This document shows, in pieces, positions 11,041 through 20,920 of a stretch of DNA of 64,000 bases. The notes beneath the pieces were generated by a model, which had not been told where the DNA came from, did not search any database, and saw nothing but the letters and a program-made list of their open reading frames with translations. This DNA comes from Pararge aegeria (lineage: Eukaryota > Arthropoda > Insecta > Lepidoptera > Nymphalidae). The stretch spans positions 16,616,001-16,680,000 of the forward strand of contig NC_053184.1 of the NCBI RefSeq assembly GCF_905163445.1, in the 5' to 3' direction. The number at the start of each line of letters is the position of its first letter. Within the stretch, counting starts at the first letter, position 1. Position numbers and translations under genes: made by a program.

Positions 11041-12394
11041 CATTAATGGCTAAAAGTTTTTATATTTTGTAGATTTTATTTTGTATAGGAGATTGAGCTA
11101 ATACAGTTGTATAGGATTTGTTTAAAATTAGAAGGGAAGCAAGGATATCATCCGTATACAGTATCTAATCCAGATAAGCAAACTTAATATATCGAGCTGC
11201 CAGTAAGCACATGTTTGTCTCCGTAAGCCAACCGGCCAGCGGCGTCAAAATGTCGCGATTCAATCAAGTTTTGCTTACGATGTCGACGTCCGAACCGCAA
11301 TTCAGATTGACCGGGCTGGCCTAACCTGACTCAGCTTAATTTATAGGAACAATGCATAGATGTTTATATCAAGATACGGAGCTTGTTAAATAAAGTGAAT
11401 ATTTGATAGTTGTTGACAACAGAGTGCGAAACAAAAAAAATACGTATTTAAGGTAAATTTGTGGTCAATTCACATAGCAGGGAGTCTTAAATAGACCTCC
11501 ACAAGGCTTGATGATAAGCGGTAGTCGTCCATTGATTAATATGATAATGATGACATAATGCGATCCAAACATTGACTGACGCTTTTGCTTAAGAAGAAAA
11601 AACTAGCCATCTATTTTGAGGTGGCTGCGATATCTTTTGAAACTTAAGTCTCTTAACATTTTCGCACATTACAAAATATTGACATAATTGGTAACGGAAC
11701 TTTTGAGATTAGTTGAGTATACGTAAATCCAATTTTATTACGTTGGATTATTTATCACATTTATGAAGATAAATTTTCACCGGCTGTTCCTGATGGCCGA
11801 TCTCTCTGTTTATTATGTCATTGGCACAACGTATGTGTGTAGATAACTAGAGATTGGTTAATTATTGGCCTTCTTCGGTAATAAGCGGAATGTTTCTAGG
11901 TATATGATGATTCTATTGCCAAGAAACAATTCGGAACAGACTGCAATCCAAAATGTCGTCCGTTTAAATCCCACTTACAATTTTCAAAAAAATGGTATAG
12001 ATAGCTGGTAATTTACTTTGACGTTTCGTGTTTGACGCTCATGTTTTCTCCATGGTTAGGGGAGCAAGCTAAGCCGTTTATCTTGATCTTTATTATAACC
12101 AACACCATAATGCATTAAGCGTTACATAATAGTTGGATTCCATTATCTACAACCGCCGAACTCTTTTGGAGCTGCTTAGTGCAGGGTCTTATTTATTCTA
12201 TAGCCCTCTCTTCTTTGATTAGAGTGGAGACCTGTGTCCAAAGAACATAGATATGGTGACGATGTTTAAGGTTAACGCTTCGGCAGCCCTTTAAGGGGGA
12301 AAGATTTTGATAATCTAACTTTTCGGAGTCATGTGCTTTTTTAATTGAAGATATGGAATAGCACTAGGCTTAGCGGCGAAGGATAGTATTGTGC
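11041..12394. other. No recognised feature
   Basis: No coding region seen. The only internal signal is the weak resemblance of 11226-11275 to 10415-10470. Confidence 0.35.
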
Positions 12395-12474
12395 GAAAAT
12401 CTGCATACCTGAAAGTTCTGCAGTGTTCTCAAAGCCCGCGGCTTGCCCAGCATGCCCGCTTTGGCCAGCGTGGC
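12395..12474 (+). mobile_element. SINE-C, left part, split by SINE-B
   Basis: Contains ATCTGCATACCTGAAAGTTC, GTGTTCTCAAAG and GGCCAGCGTGG in SINE-C order. The element resumes at about 12640 after the SINE-B-derived insertion. Confidence 0.65.
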
Positions 12475-12541
12475 AATTTTTTTTTTACTCCACTACAAGT
12501 CAGCCCTTAACTGCAATCTCACCTGGTAGTAAGTGATGATC

Positions 12542-12591
12542 CTACTTAAATTCACAGCGCTCACAACGGTGAGCGCTGTGAATTTAAGTAG
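12542..12591. repeat. Perfect 23-bp hairpin
   Basis: Arms 12542-12564 and 12569-12591 are exact reverse complements around the loop AACG. The arm is the SINE-B head sequence GAGCGCTGTGAATTTAAG in both orientations. Confidence 0.97.
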
Positions 12592-12631
12592 TGAAAAACT
12601 CCCTGGCGCAACGGCGCCAGGGAGTTTTTCA
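12592..12631. repeat. Perfect 18-bp hairpin
   Basis: Arms 12592-12609 and 12614-12631 (TGAAAAACTCCCTGGCGC and its complement) flank the same loop, AACG. It directly abuts the previous hairpin. Confidence 0.97.
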
Positions 12632-12639
12632 AAAACGGC

Positions 12640-12720
12640 GACGAAATACAGTCTTAACCCTTTTCATTCTGGGATGAGACCCGTGCCCGGTAATGGGTTG
12701 ATATTATAATAATCATTTTC
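12640..12720 (+). mobile_element. SINE-C, right part
   Basis: TCTTAACCCTTTTCATTCTG, GAGACCCGTGCCCGGTAATG and GGTTGAT are the 3' end of SINE-C, continuing the element interrupted at 12474. Confidence 0.7.
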
Positions 12721-13212
12721 TAACACCCTCATCATCAGTTGATATCTCAATGTGTCCCGATTTTATTATAAAGTAAAAAAGAAGTCAGTTGGTCGAGTAT
12801 ATCAATAACATATACCTACTTCTTAATGTAAGCGGATTTATTCATAAAAGAACAGAACATTGCAAAGCATCCTTGAAAATCTATATTTTCATTAAACGAT
12901 TTAATATTACGAATATTTCTCTATGAAATTATAAAACAGCTTGGTCTTTCCATTCCTTGCGCTTCAAATTAAATCCTTCTTTTATTGGCGACTGGAATGA
13001 AGCCCTATATTTTCTGTACTTTTGTGGGGTATAAAAAAAACTGGTGGTGTCGTCGTCCACACAATTTATTTTTCTTGAGAAATTATTTTACATTTAACTA
13101 TAATTAATTTAAATACATTTTGTTTCAATCTTTCATTTTGAATTCGGTAGTTTCGTAGTTTGGGTTATCTTAAAAAGTTAAGCGAGTAACTCTTGTATAG
13201 GTAAATTATCTA

Positions 13213-13506
13213 TCTATACTAATAATAAAACTGTAACTGGAAGATTTCTGTATTTACATTTCATATATTTTGAAAATTTTGACCGGCGGATGCTTCATAA
13301 TCGATACTGAGTCCAAAACAGATTTTTATTTAATTTTTGTCTGTCTGTCTGTCCGGGCATCACGTGAAACTACTGAACGGATTTAAATAAAATTTAGTAC
13401 TGTGGTAGCTGATATTTCGGGTCAACATATAAGCTACTTTTTGCTAAAAGATATTAAATCCGATAATAACCGATTTAATGCAGACGAAGTTGCGCGGGTC
13501 AGCTAG
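13213..13506 (+). mobile_element. Helitron, non-autonomous
   Basis: Starts TCTATACTAATAATAAAACT after a host A and ends GAAGTTGCGCGGGTCAGCTAG before a host T. The body contains TCTGTCTGTCTGTCCGGGCA and ACTACTGAACGGATTTAAAT. The 294-bp element has TC and CTAG termini and an A^T target but no coding capacity. Confidence 0.85.
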
Positions 13507-13871
13507 TATGTATATACATTCGTTGTATCTCGGAAAAAATAACCATTTTGATGAAGTTTTGTATTTTGATTTTTAAAAACGTTATTCTACAAGAAAAAAT
13601 ACTGTAAAGAATTTTTTAATGATTACAATTTCTAACGAAAACGATTTCAAGTACGAAAACCACAAATGATAGGTTTGAGAAGGTCGCATAAACCCGCTGA
13701 ACAAAGAGCCACAAAAATATTATCCAAGTAAGCGGTAAAAGAACTGACAACAAGGCGATGGGGGTGAATGTCAAATCTCATTTTGCTTAGTGCCTATTTT
13801 CGATAGGAACTTCAGGATTATATTTGATGTTTATTCTATACTCTACTTAGTACGACGAGACGACACAAATA

Positions 13872-13921
13872 CTGATTTTCATTATCATAATAATAAAATA
13901 TTATCATTATAATGAAAATCA
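13872..13921. repeat. Imperfect AT-rich palindrome
   Basis: TGATTTTCATTAT on the left pairs with ATAATGAAAATCA on the right. The ATAATA-rich middle pairs with mismatches. Confidence 0.7.
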
Positions 13922-14112
13922 ATAGGTAAAAGTGGATGGACACCCCTTCCTGTGCCCAGTATTATCATCATTGCTTATCTTTAAGAATACCGTTAGCCAA
14001 GCACAAGTTACGTTTTACACTAACAACTACACACACACACACAAACGTGAGTGGTTTTGGCGCCTCTTTCCGTTGTTGTTGAAAAACAAAGTTTCTGCTA
14101 AAGTTAGTTATT

Positions 14113-14275
14113 CACATCATCTTCATCATCATTTCAACCCGTCACCAGCCCCGCAGAGTTTTGTGGACTCCATAAAACTTTGAGAACTCTCAGGCATGCA
14201 GGTTTTCTCACGATGTTTTTCTTCACCGTTGAAGAAAGTGATATTTTGATTGCTTAAAACGCATATAAGGTACCT
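14113..14275 (-). mobile_element. SINE-C fragment
   Basis: ATCATCATTTCAACCCGTCA, TTTGAGAACTCTCAGGCATG, then TTTTCTCACGATGTTTTTCT and GCTTAAAACGCATATAA are the minus-strand view of SINE-C. The region around GGACTTC is shortened. Confidence 0.75.
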
Positions 14276-14389
14276 TATATTAGCACCCCTTTTCTTTTCT
14301 CAATTGTATAGTTTGGCTACCTACTTACATAACCAAGTTAAATATTATTCTTCTATAATTAATTTTAGTTTTCACAAAGTTACACACCA

Positions 14390-14732
14390 CTGAGATGCGC
14401 ATGTTACGCTGGTCAGCGGGCGTCGCCCGCCGCGACAAAATCAAGAACGAGTATGTTAGAGGTAGTTATGGAATCACCCCCATCGTTCATAAATTACAGG
14501 AAAAACGACGACGACGGACACGTTATCAGACGACCCGCAGACCACATGGTATGACACGAAACGTGGGCGCGGAAGACCCGCCGCCACCTGGTTAACGACT
14601 GTCCAAAATGACCTGATGCTAAATGACATTAACGTGGAAACTGCTCAAAACCGTCTTGAATGGAGGAAACGGACAATGAGAGCCGACCCCAGATGATGGG
14701 AAAAGGCGCAGACAGATGATGATGATAATATT
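14390..14732 (+). pseudogene. RTE-like LINE reverse transcriptase C-terminus, frameshifted
   Basis: From 14395 the frame reads MRMLRWSAGVARRDKIKNEY VRGS and then PIVHKLQEK; after a shift near 14505 it reads GHVIRRPADHMV, then a pattern with RRHLVND and LEWRKRTMRADPR. This is the conserved end of RTE-type reverse transcriptases downstream of the catalytic domain. The terminal GATGATGATGATAATA resembles the short-repeat tail of RTE elements. Only the last 100 or so codons are present, so it is a 5'-truncated, decayed copy. Confidence 0.75.
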
Positions 14733-15129
14733 AATTTTAGTTTTGAGTCAAGTTGAAGTTGAGTTCTCTCTTTTTTATTCAACTACATATTTATTAAACT
14801 TGTTTTCCAAAGTGAACGGTGACATCAACTTTAATATTATCGTATTTGAAAGCCCACTGGGCATTTTCAACAATTTGTAGATATTAAAAATCAAATTGTG
14901 GAATTCTTAAAAAAGTCGTACCTACACTCAAATTACTCTTACATTTTTTTGTAATAATAAAATGATTTCGCAAAAGATCTTTCTTGAATTGTATCCCTCT
15001 ACTTACTGAGAAAAGAAGATTGCCGCGAATGAACGCAATACTGCGTCTGAGGCGTAATATTTTCTGAGAGAAAGGTTAAAAGTTCTCTCCTTTATAAATT
15101 TATATTTTCCTTATATTAAAGCTAGCAGC

Positions 15130-15188
15130 TGTTTGAGATAACGTTTGACTGCAATCTCTCCTGTGGGTAAGTGACGATGCTAATATTT
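15130..15188 (-). mobile_element. SINE-B 3' fragment
   Basis: TTTGACTGCAATCTCTCCTG and GGTAAGTGACGATGC match the SINE-B 3' end on the minus strand. The match stops before the (AT)n tract. Confidence 0.5.
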
Positions 15189-15195
15189 AGTTTTA

Positions 15196-15200
15196 TATAT

Positions 15201-15244
<44 letters not shown>
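15196..15244. repeat. (AT)n microsatellite
   Basis: Long uninterrupted AT dinucleotide run. Confidence 0.97.
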
Positions 15245-15248
<4 letters not shown>

Positions 15249-15295
15249 TGAAATGTATATAACTAGTCTTACACCTTTTATTGACCGAAAGGGAT

Positions 15296-15339
15296 CGCTA
15301 TATAGGGCTAATGAAATCTATCATTAGCCCTATATAGCG
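15296..15339. repeat. Perfect 19-bp hairpin
   Basis: CGCTATATAGGGCTAATGA at 15296-15314 is exactly reverse-complemented at 15321-15339, with the 6-nt loop AATCTA. Confidence 0.97.
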
Positions 15340-15474
15340 TAACATTTATATTTTTTCTTCTGTGGTGTTCAACAAAAGTGTATTCATTAATTTAGGTGGG
15401 CTATCTTGGAAGAGGGACGACATACCGGAATAGTCTATTTTACGATTTATATATATTAGTGGATATATAAAACA

Positions 15475-15715
15475 GTGGATTGGTGCAGTAGGCAGTGACC
15501 CTGTTTTCCGAGTCCAAGGCTGTGGGTTCAATTCCCACAACTACAAAGCAGGAAATTAATGTTTTTTTGTCAGGGTGTTTATCTGTATATTATAAGTATT
15601 ATTATATTATTCATAAATATTCATCAGTTACGAGTATCGTATTGCCTATAATACAGGCTACGCTTACTTTGGGGCTAGATAGCGATTTGTGTACTGTCGT
15701 CATATATTTTTAATT
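15475..15715 (+). mobile_element. SINE-A copy
   Basis: Head GTGGATTGGTGCAGTAGGCA, B-box-like GGGTTCAATTCCC, then TTGGGGCTAGATAGCGATTT. It lacks part of the body after the head (the GTGTGATGAACATGAA region). Confidence 0.85.
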
Positions 15716-16044
15716 ATTATTATAGGTCAAACTAAGACATATAATATGCAGTTTTAGTATTGGACAGTTCAACATTCATATTATACGAAAAAAAAACAAG
15801 CTGATTCCCGCAATTACGTCTGCTTAAATATTTTTTTTTACATATTGGTTTCCCGGGCCGAGATTTCATTTACCTGTTAGGTTTTATTTTTTCATATATA
15901 TTTATAAACGAATTACGAAATACTGAAGGTCGCATAAGTATATTTGATAAGTAATCACCCTTTAAAAAGATTAAATCAAAAGAAACATATTACTTTTCCA
16001 TACAAACGCATTCAAAATACTTCAAAAGTTTTTTTTTTTTTTTT

Positions 16045-16304
16045 AATAAATAATTAAATATACTATGACAATACACACATTGCCATCTAGCCCCAAAGTA
16101 AGCGTAGCTTGTATTATGGGTACTAAGATACCTGTTGAATATTTTTATGAATATAATACATAGAAATACTTATAATATACAGATAAATACCCAGACACTG
16201 AAAAGCAATCATGTTCATCACAGAAACATTTTCCAGTTGTGGGAATCGAACCCACGGCATTGTACTCAGAATCAGGGTCGCTGCCCACTGCGCCAGTCGG
16301 CCGT
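16045..16304 (-). mobile_element. SINE-A, full-length copy
   Basis: Minus-strand copy from CGGCCGACTGGCGCAGTGGG to the tail CATAGTATATTTAATTATTT. The B box reads GGGTTCGATTCCC. It sits 330 bp from the plus-strand copy at 15475-15715, so the two form an inverted pair. A T run at 16030-16044 precedes it. Confidence 0.9.
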
Positions 16305-17119
16305 AAAATAATATTCCTCTAAAACCTGTGAAGTAATATTTCGATAATACTAGGACCGGTAGTTTTAATTGCTCTTTAAGTTCTAAATTACCTAATAGTT
16401 TTAGCCCCTCGTACAATTCATAATCATCATTATATCAACCGAAAGACTGAAGTTCTGAAGAGTGGATAAAAGATCTTTTAAGGGATATCCACGCTAAAAC
16501 TTAGGAAGCCCAGGATATTAGAGTTCCCGCAGCATTTTTAACAACTAGTTAAAAATAAATAAATCTCAAACTTTATGTTATTTTTCTTTGACTATTAGAG
16601 ATAGTCTGTGCGACAGTCTAAAAGAAGGTAATTTGTCATAAACTCACATACGACATGAATACCTATTCTCTTTTTATTACTTCTACGTTCACCTGGACTT
16701 TTTGCGAGGTACGTTTTATTCGTACGAAACAAATCCCGCAAACTTTTCATTCCCTAAATTAAAGCTTTTGTACGATTCGGTACCGGTGTTTGGGAAATCT
16801 GAAAGTCGAAGTGTAGATTTATTTCGTCTCCTAAAATGAATTCATTTTAACACCGACTTGGGATATTATTATCTAAATGATCTCGGGAACACCAGTCCTG
16901 CTTTTTCATACCGTCCCGAAATCGTCTGCTCGGTAAACCATTAAGATTCTGTATTGCGCTTATTACATTTAATGATTTCAAGATTTCGTGAAAGAAAATG
17001 TTATTTTAGCCCTTAAAACAGAACTAATGGCGATAAACAAAATGGTAAACTAGATGGAATTACTAAGATAACTAAATATTTTTCTTTTTCATTTCATGGA
17101 ATCAAAGTTCCATCCTGTA
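16305..17119. other. No recognised feature
   Basis: No coding region, RNA or repeat recognised. Confidence 0.4.
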
Positions 17120-17290
17120 CATTACCATAATCAACTATTTACCCGCTGCCTGCATGGTATGGACCTGTAGGTCTCCTCTCATATTGAAAAGAGTATAGGT
17201 TAGGCCATCAAGCTGGCCAAGTGCCGATTGGTAGACTTCTCACTCCTTTTAGGGCATTATGGTAAACTGTCAGGTGTTCAAAATATTGGA
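17120..17290 (-). mobile_element. SINE-C, diverged fragment
   Basis: ACCTGTAGGTCTCCTCTCAT, CATCAAGCTGGCCAAGTGCC and CATTATGGTAAACTGTCAGG follow SINE-C order on the minus strand with several substitutions. Confidence 0.6.
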
Positions 17291-17314
17291 TAGAAGCAGG
17301 CGTTACTTTGCGGA

Positions 17315-17482
17315 AATCCATAATATATTATGAAAATTAAGCTTAATTTGCTATACACCGCGAACAGCAGGAGAATCTGTATGGTGTAATTTATAATTAC
17401 TTCAATCCGTATATGTACCCTCTACGCACGTTTCACTCCGAAACCGGAGCATCCTCATGGAGATGTTGATGTATAGAATTCG
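17315..17482 (-). repeat. Repeat P, copy 2
   Basis: Minus-strand copy with the ribozyme-like core at 17415-17460, then the body (TACACCATACAGATTCTCCT) and the end AGCTTAATTTTCATAATATA. The perfect 12-mer TACGCACGTTTC (17423-17434) is repeated inverted at 17482-17493, so a second GAAACGTGCGTA faces the first. Confidence 0.75.
17415..17460 (-). ncRNA. Hammerhead-ribozyme-like core, copy 2
   Basis: Minus strand: CATGAGGA (one base inserted relative to the core CTGANGA), stem II GCTCCG-GTTT-CGGAGT, then GAAA and ACGTGCGTA. Stem II pairs fully if one G-U pair is allowed. The inserted base probably disables this copy. Candidate only. Confidence 0.4.
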
Positions 17483-17664
17483 AAACGTGCGTAATACGAG
17501 TATGTCAGGTGTTCAGTTTTCCTCACGATGTATTCCTTCACGTTGATGCACATTTATGAGTTAGTTAGTTGGGATAGAGTTCAGGTTGAAAAGGTTGGGG
17601 CTACAAACATTACTATTGAAATAAAACTATCACTAAAATTTCTTGTTGTTTATTTAAAAAAAAT

Positions 17665-17992
17665 AACGTAGAGCAATGGCAAGTGTTGTGGTCTTGTAAT
17701 TACTAGGTACCGAGTTTGATCCCTGGCAATCCCCGGAATCAAAGTTTATAATTTCTGAATATATCTCAAACTGCAGCCGTAGCTGTTAGCGACTTTGCCG
17801 TGACGTGACGTGACGTGCCATCAAGTGTTTTAGCGTTTCCGTACTTTGCTGCATAGAAATCGATTAAAGGTATATCCGGGCTTAATAAGACTACCATACT
17901 TTAACAGATTAGCCGACTACCATCTTAAACTGCATCATTACTTACCACCATGTGAGATTGCTAACTCAGGTCAATGGCTAACTTAAACTCAT
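17665..17992 (+). mobile_element. SINE-B, diverged copy
   Basis: A diverged tRNA-like head with GAGTTTGATCCCTG in the B-box position, the TGCCGTGACGTGACGTGACG expansion, then GACTACCATACTTTAACAGA and TTACTTACCACCATGTGAGA. The CGTGA unit is repeated three times inside the element. Confidence 0.65.
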
Positions 17993-18436
17993 AAAAGATA
18001 TCTGTATGGCTTTCAAGGTCAGTATCCCTATTCAAAAAAAGGGAATTTGTTACTGGATTCCAAGTATACGAGAATTGATTGAAAGGGTCCCTCCCTCTAA
18101 TCCCATAAATGTGGCGGCGTTAATTCTTATTGGATACTTCGCGGCCAATTATTGGATTTCATCGATCTTCAAATCCTCCAACATCAAAGGCCTTTAACAG
18201 TGATTTTGCCCGTGAAAATCTATCAAAGCCTCTCTGATGGTTTAATCACTTTTGTAGCGGTAGGTTGTTAAACTCAACAAGTCAAAGACGCTTAGGAAAT
18301 TCTACTTTTACAATTTAAGTGTTGATTTTGATAGAATGTAGCCAGTAGCAACACCTTTTTTGAACTCTCCTCATCCATACAAATACTTAAAATGTGACTG
18401 TTTGTTTAGTTACCTATAATGGACTCAACCACTGCG

Positions 18437-18494
18437 CCGATATGAATCAACTTATCACCATCAACAACCCATTATGGTGGCCCACTGCAGGTTT
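18437..18494 (-). mobile_element. SINE-C, 3' part, split by LINE-X
   Basis: CATCAACAACCCATTATGGT and GGCCCACTGCAGG match the SINE-C 3' end on the minus strand. The rest resumes near 18797 after a LINE-X 3' end. Confidence 0.6.
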
Positions 18495-18780
18495 GTTCTT
18501 AAATTCAAATTCAAATTCAAAATTCATTTATTTCAAGTAGGCCTAATTAATAAGCACTTATGAAACGTCAAGTCTGTTTGTAGTGACTCTACCAGCGGTT
18601 TGGAAGGCAGATTCCACTGATAAGAGCCGGCAAGAAACTCAGCAGAATGCTCTTTTCCAACATCATTTTAAAGTTTAACAATCTTTAGAAATTTTCTGTT
18701 TTGTGAGAGATGAGAGCGGAGTGGCCTGCTTCCAAGCAGCCTTGTCGTTTAGGAATTCATCAATCGTGTAGTAACTAAGG
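18495..18780 (-). mobile_element. LINE-X 3' end inserted into SINE-C
   Basis: On the minus strand it runs from the coding end (CCACTCCGCTCTCATCTCTC, shared with 30450) through CTGCTGAGTTTCTTGCCGGC and AACAGACTTGACGTTTCATA to a TTGAATTTGAATTTGAATTT tail. The same 3' UTR occurs at 20545, 30170 and 56205. Confidence 0.75.
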
Positions 18781-18796
18781 ATGAGAAGAGTTTAAG

Positions 18797-18925
18797 TATT
18801 TGTCTAGCACCCTGGTTTAGTTCGGATTGGTGGCTTCACACTCCTTTGAAAACATTATGGAGGACTCTCAACCATTCAGGTTTCGTCAAGATGTTTTCGT
18901 TCACCTTTAAATCAAATGATATTTA
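18797..18925 (-). mobile_element. SINE-C, 5' part
   Basis: TTCGGATTGGTGGCTTCACA, ACATTATGGAGGACTCTCAA and AAGATGTTTTCGTTCACCTT continue the SINE-C interrupted at 18494. Confidence 0.6.
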
Positions 18926-18934
18926 ATTGCTTTA

Positions 18935-19010
18935 AGAGCAGAAATAAACATGGTGGTAGAACTTCCCAGGACGAGTTCTGTCACAAAAAAATCTACTGCT
19001 TCTAAAATAT
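18935..19010 (+). repeat. Repeat E 3' fragment
   Basis: GCAGAAATAAACATGGTGGT and ACTTCCCAGGACGAGTTCTG match the Repeat E end at 52285-52345 and 31350-31430. Confidence 0.6.
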
Positions 19011-19044
19011 CCAAACCACTAGATATACCAGGTAGTAATAAATA

Positions 19045-19990
19045 TAGCTAAAATTGGGCACATATTGACATTTTTATAAAATGTACAAAAAAATGATGGC
19101 TGGGACCTAATGACGCTGTCAGAGCTCACTGTGTCGCGGCGAGCCTGCGACAATGCTAATGCACGTAAACCTAACTAGGTGGTCCAATTAATGTAAGTGA
19201 ACCAAACTTACCAACGGATTGTTAAGCATAACCAAACATTATCAATATAGCTAATGCTATGTATGGCATTAACATATATACAAAATTCAAACAACTATAA
19301 ACCGGGAGTTAAGGATGCTTTGAGAAGATACTGTGTCACCGAAAGCCAGCGATGCTAATGCACGCAAACTTTACTAGTTGATTCAAGTAATGTACGCGTA
19401 AGTCCATTATATAAGGCATTTGCACTTAATACTCACTCAAGCCTTTACAGATAGCTCAACATTGCTAGATCCTAAATAAATTTTATCACCATCAGACTAA
19501 ATAAAAGCAGGATGGACGTCTTAACAATCTCTCCAAAGCAATAGCATAGACCGTTAATAGACAGACAACCAGACAAGAATTCGGGATCCGGAAATCGAAT
19601 CAAAAAGTCGATTTCTGTTACTAAATAACCTAACCACTAGAACAACTCAGTACTTATGAAACTAGATAAATTTACAAAGATGTTGATATGAGTTATAAAA
19701 AATTCAAAGCGATAAAGGACGGGACCTATAAATGACGCTCTGGGAGCTCATTGCTTCACCGCACGCCGGCAATGCTAATGCACGCACATATAACTAGATG
19801 ATCCAATTAATATGAGTGCGCCACACCTACGAGCAGAATGTTACGCAAATACTACTCAGATACATTGGCAATCCAATACAACCCCCACAGCTATATCCTT
19901 GCTTATACTGCACTATTTAGTAATGCTTTCTGTAAAGCGTCTGCACTCAATACCCACACATTTAACTTTCTAAGAAAGCTGAACAAAGCT
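19045..19990 (+). repeat. Degenerate three-unit tandem array, unknown family
   Basis: Three diverged units share, in order, a block near ATAAA..TTCAAA, GGGACC, TGACGCT, GAGCTCA, GTGTC/TCACCG, GCCxGC, AATGCTAATGCACG, then AACTAG and TGATCCAATTAATxTxAGTG. The conserved blocks are at about 19095-19200, 19310-19400 and 19720-19825. Units 2 and 3 also share a downstream block, GCACTTAATACTCAC against GCACTCAATACCCAC. I do not recognise it; the 85-codon frame at 19838 is inside it. Confidence 0.6.
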
Positions 19991-20099
19991 AGTTCTGGAA
20001 TTATAAACGATATCGCCATCTGCCTAATTAATGTTTCACTAGTGAGTGCCTCCTCTCTTATTTATATTTGTACTTTTAATGGAACTGTAACTTGAATTT

Positions 20100-20310
20100 T
20101 TTATAACAATTATTCATTGTAAAGTCAACATCCTCTGAGGATGCTCCGGCGTCGGGGCGAACTTGCGTAGAGGGTACATTGCTACTACTAAATTCTGTTT
20201 GGCGTGGAGTGTAAAGATTGAAGAAATTATAAATACACCACCATACAGATTCTCCTGCTTTACGGAGGATATAGCAAATTAAGCTTAATTTTCATAATAT
20301 ATTATGAACT
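20100..20310 (+). repeat. Repeat P, copy 3
   Basis: Plus-strand copy: ACAATTATTCATTGTAAAGT, the core at 20131-20174, AGATTGAAGAAATTATAAAT, CAGATTCTCCTGCTTTACGG, AGCAAATTAAGCTTAATTTT and CATAATATATTATG. This is the best full-length reference here. Confidence 0.8.
20131..20174 (+). ncRNA. Hammerhead-ribozyme-like core, copy 3
   Basis: CTGAGGA at 20135-20141 fits CUGANGA. Stem II GCTCCG-GCGT-CGGGGC is fully paired, with changes from copy 2 that keep pairing. The GAAA box reads GAAC, then TTGCGTAGAGGG. The altered GAAA would weaken or abolish cleavage. Confidence 0.45.
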
Positions 20311-20544
20311 AATAATATCTAATAATTCCTGTACCCTTAATATTTTCTTGTAAAATTATAAGTATGAAATCGGCAGAGATCCAAAATTTTTTTCAATTTT
20401 TTTTTGTCTGTCTATCCGTTCGTTGGTTTGAAGGAGTTTTTCCCATTAATTCAATGGACTTTGTACTCTATTGGCGCAAAATGCACTGCTGGCAGAGTCG
20501 ACTAACTGTGACATATTCTTGAAACGCGATTGTTAACCATTAAA

Positions 20545-20685
20545 AAAAAAACATTTCAAGTAGGCCGAATATTAGCACTTTTGATACGTCAAGTCTGTCT
20601 GTTTGTAGTGACTCTACTACCGGTTTGGAAGGCTGATTCTACCGAGAAGAAGCCGAAAGAGTGCCTGCAGTACTGTGAGAAATGC
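20545..20685 (-). mobile_element. LINE-X 3' end fragment
   Basis: TTTCAAGTAGGCCGAATATT, GATACGTCAAGTCTGTCTGT, CTACTACCGGTTTGGAAGGC and ACCGAGAAGAAGCC match LINE-X. The tail side is an A run. Confidence 0.7.
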
Positions 20686-20920
20686 AACTGCACATTGTTT
20701 TTAACTTTACTTGATTGTGTAATAACATAGCACAAATACTACTACTTCCTATTGTTACATTATTTTACAGAGCATTTCTTCTTTTTGCCTCTCTTTTGTT
20801 CTCTTTTAATGTTTATAATTTAACTTTCTATGTATTTAATTAATGTAATTGGTGTTAACCGTACTGACTTAATAAAAGTATTAAATAAATAAATTGATAA
20901 GACTAATAATAAAGAAATAT

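Larger units (their letters stand above)
12475..12631 (-). mobile_element. SINE-B remnant rearranged into two hairpins
   Basis: 12475-12540 is the minus-strand 3' end of SINE-B (T run, ACTCCACTACAAGTCAGCCC, CTGCAATCTCACCTGG). It then jumps to the SINE head, which appears as two perfect adjacent palindromes at 12542-12591 and 12592-12631. The body between head and tail is missing. It lies inside a SINE-C. Confidence 0.8.

Noticed and set aside
13872..13921. Transcription terminator-like hairpin
   Set aside because: The organism is eukaryotic and the palindrome is AT-rich and imperfect; no terminator role is supported.
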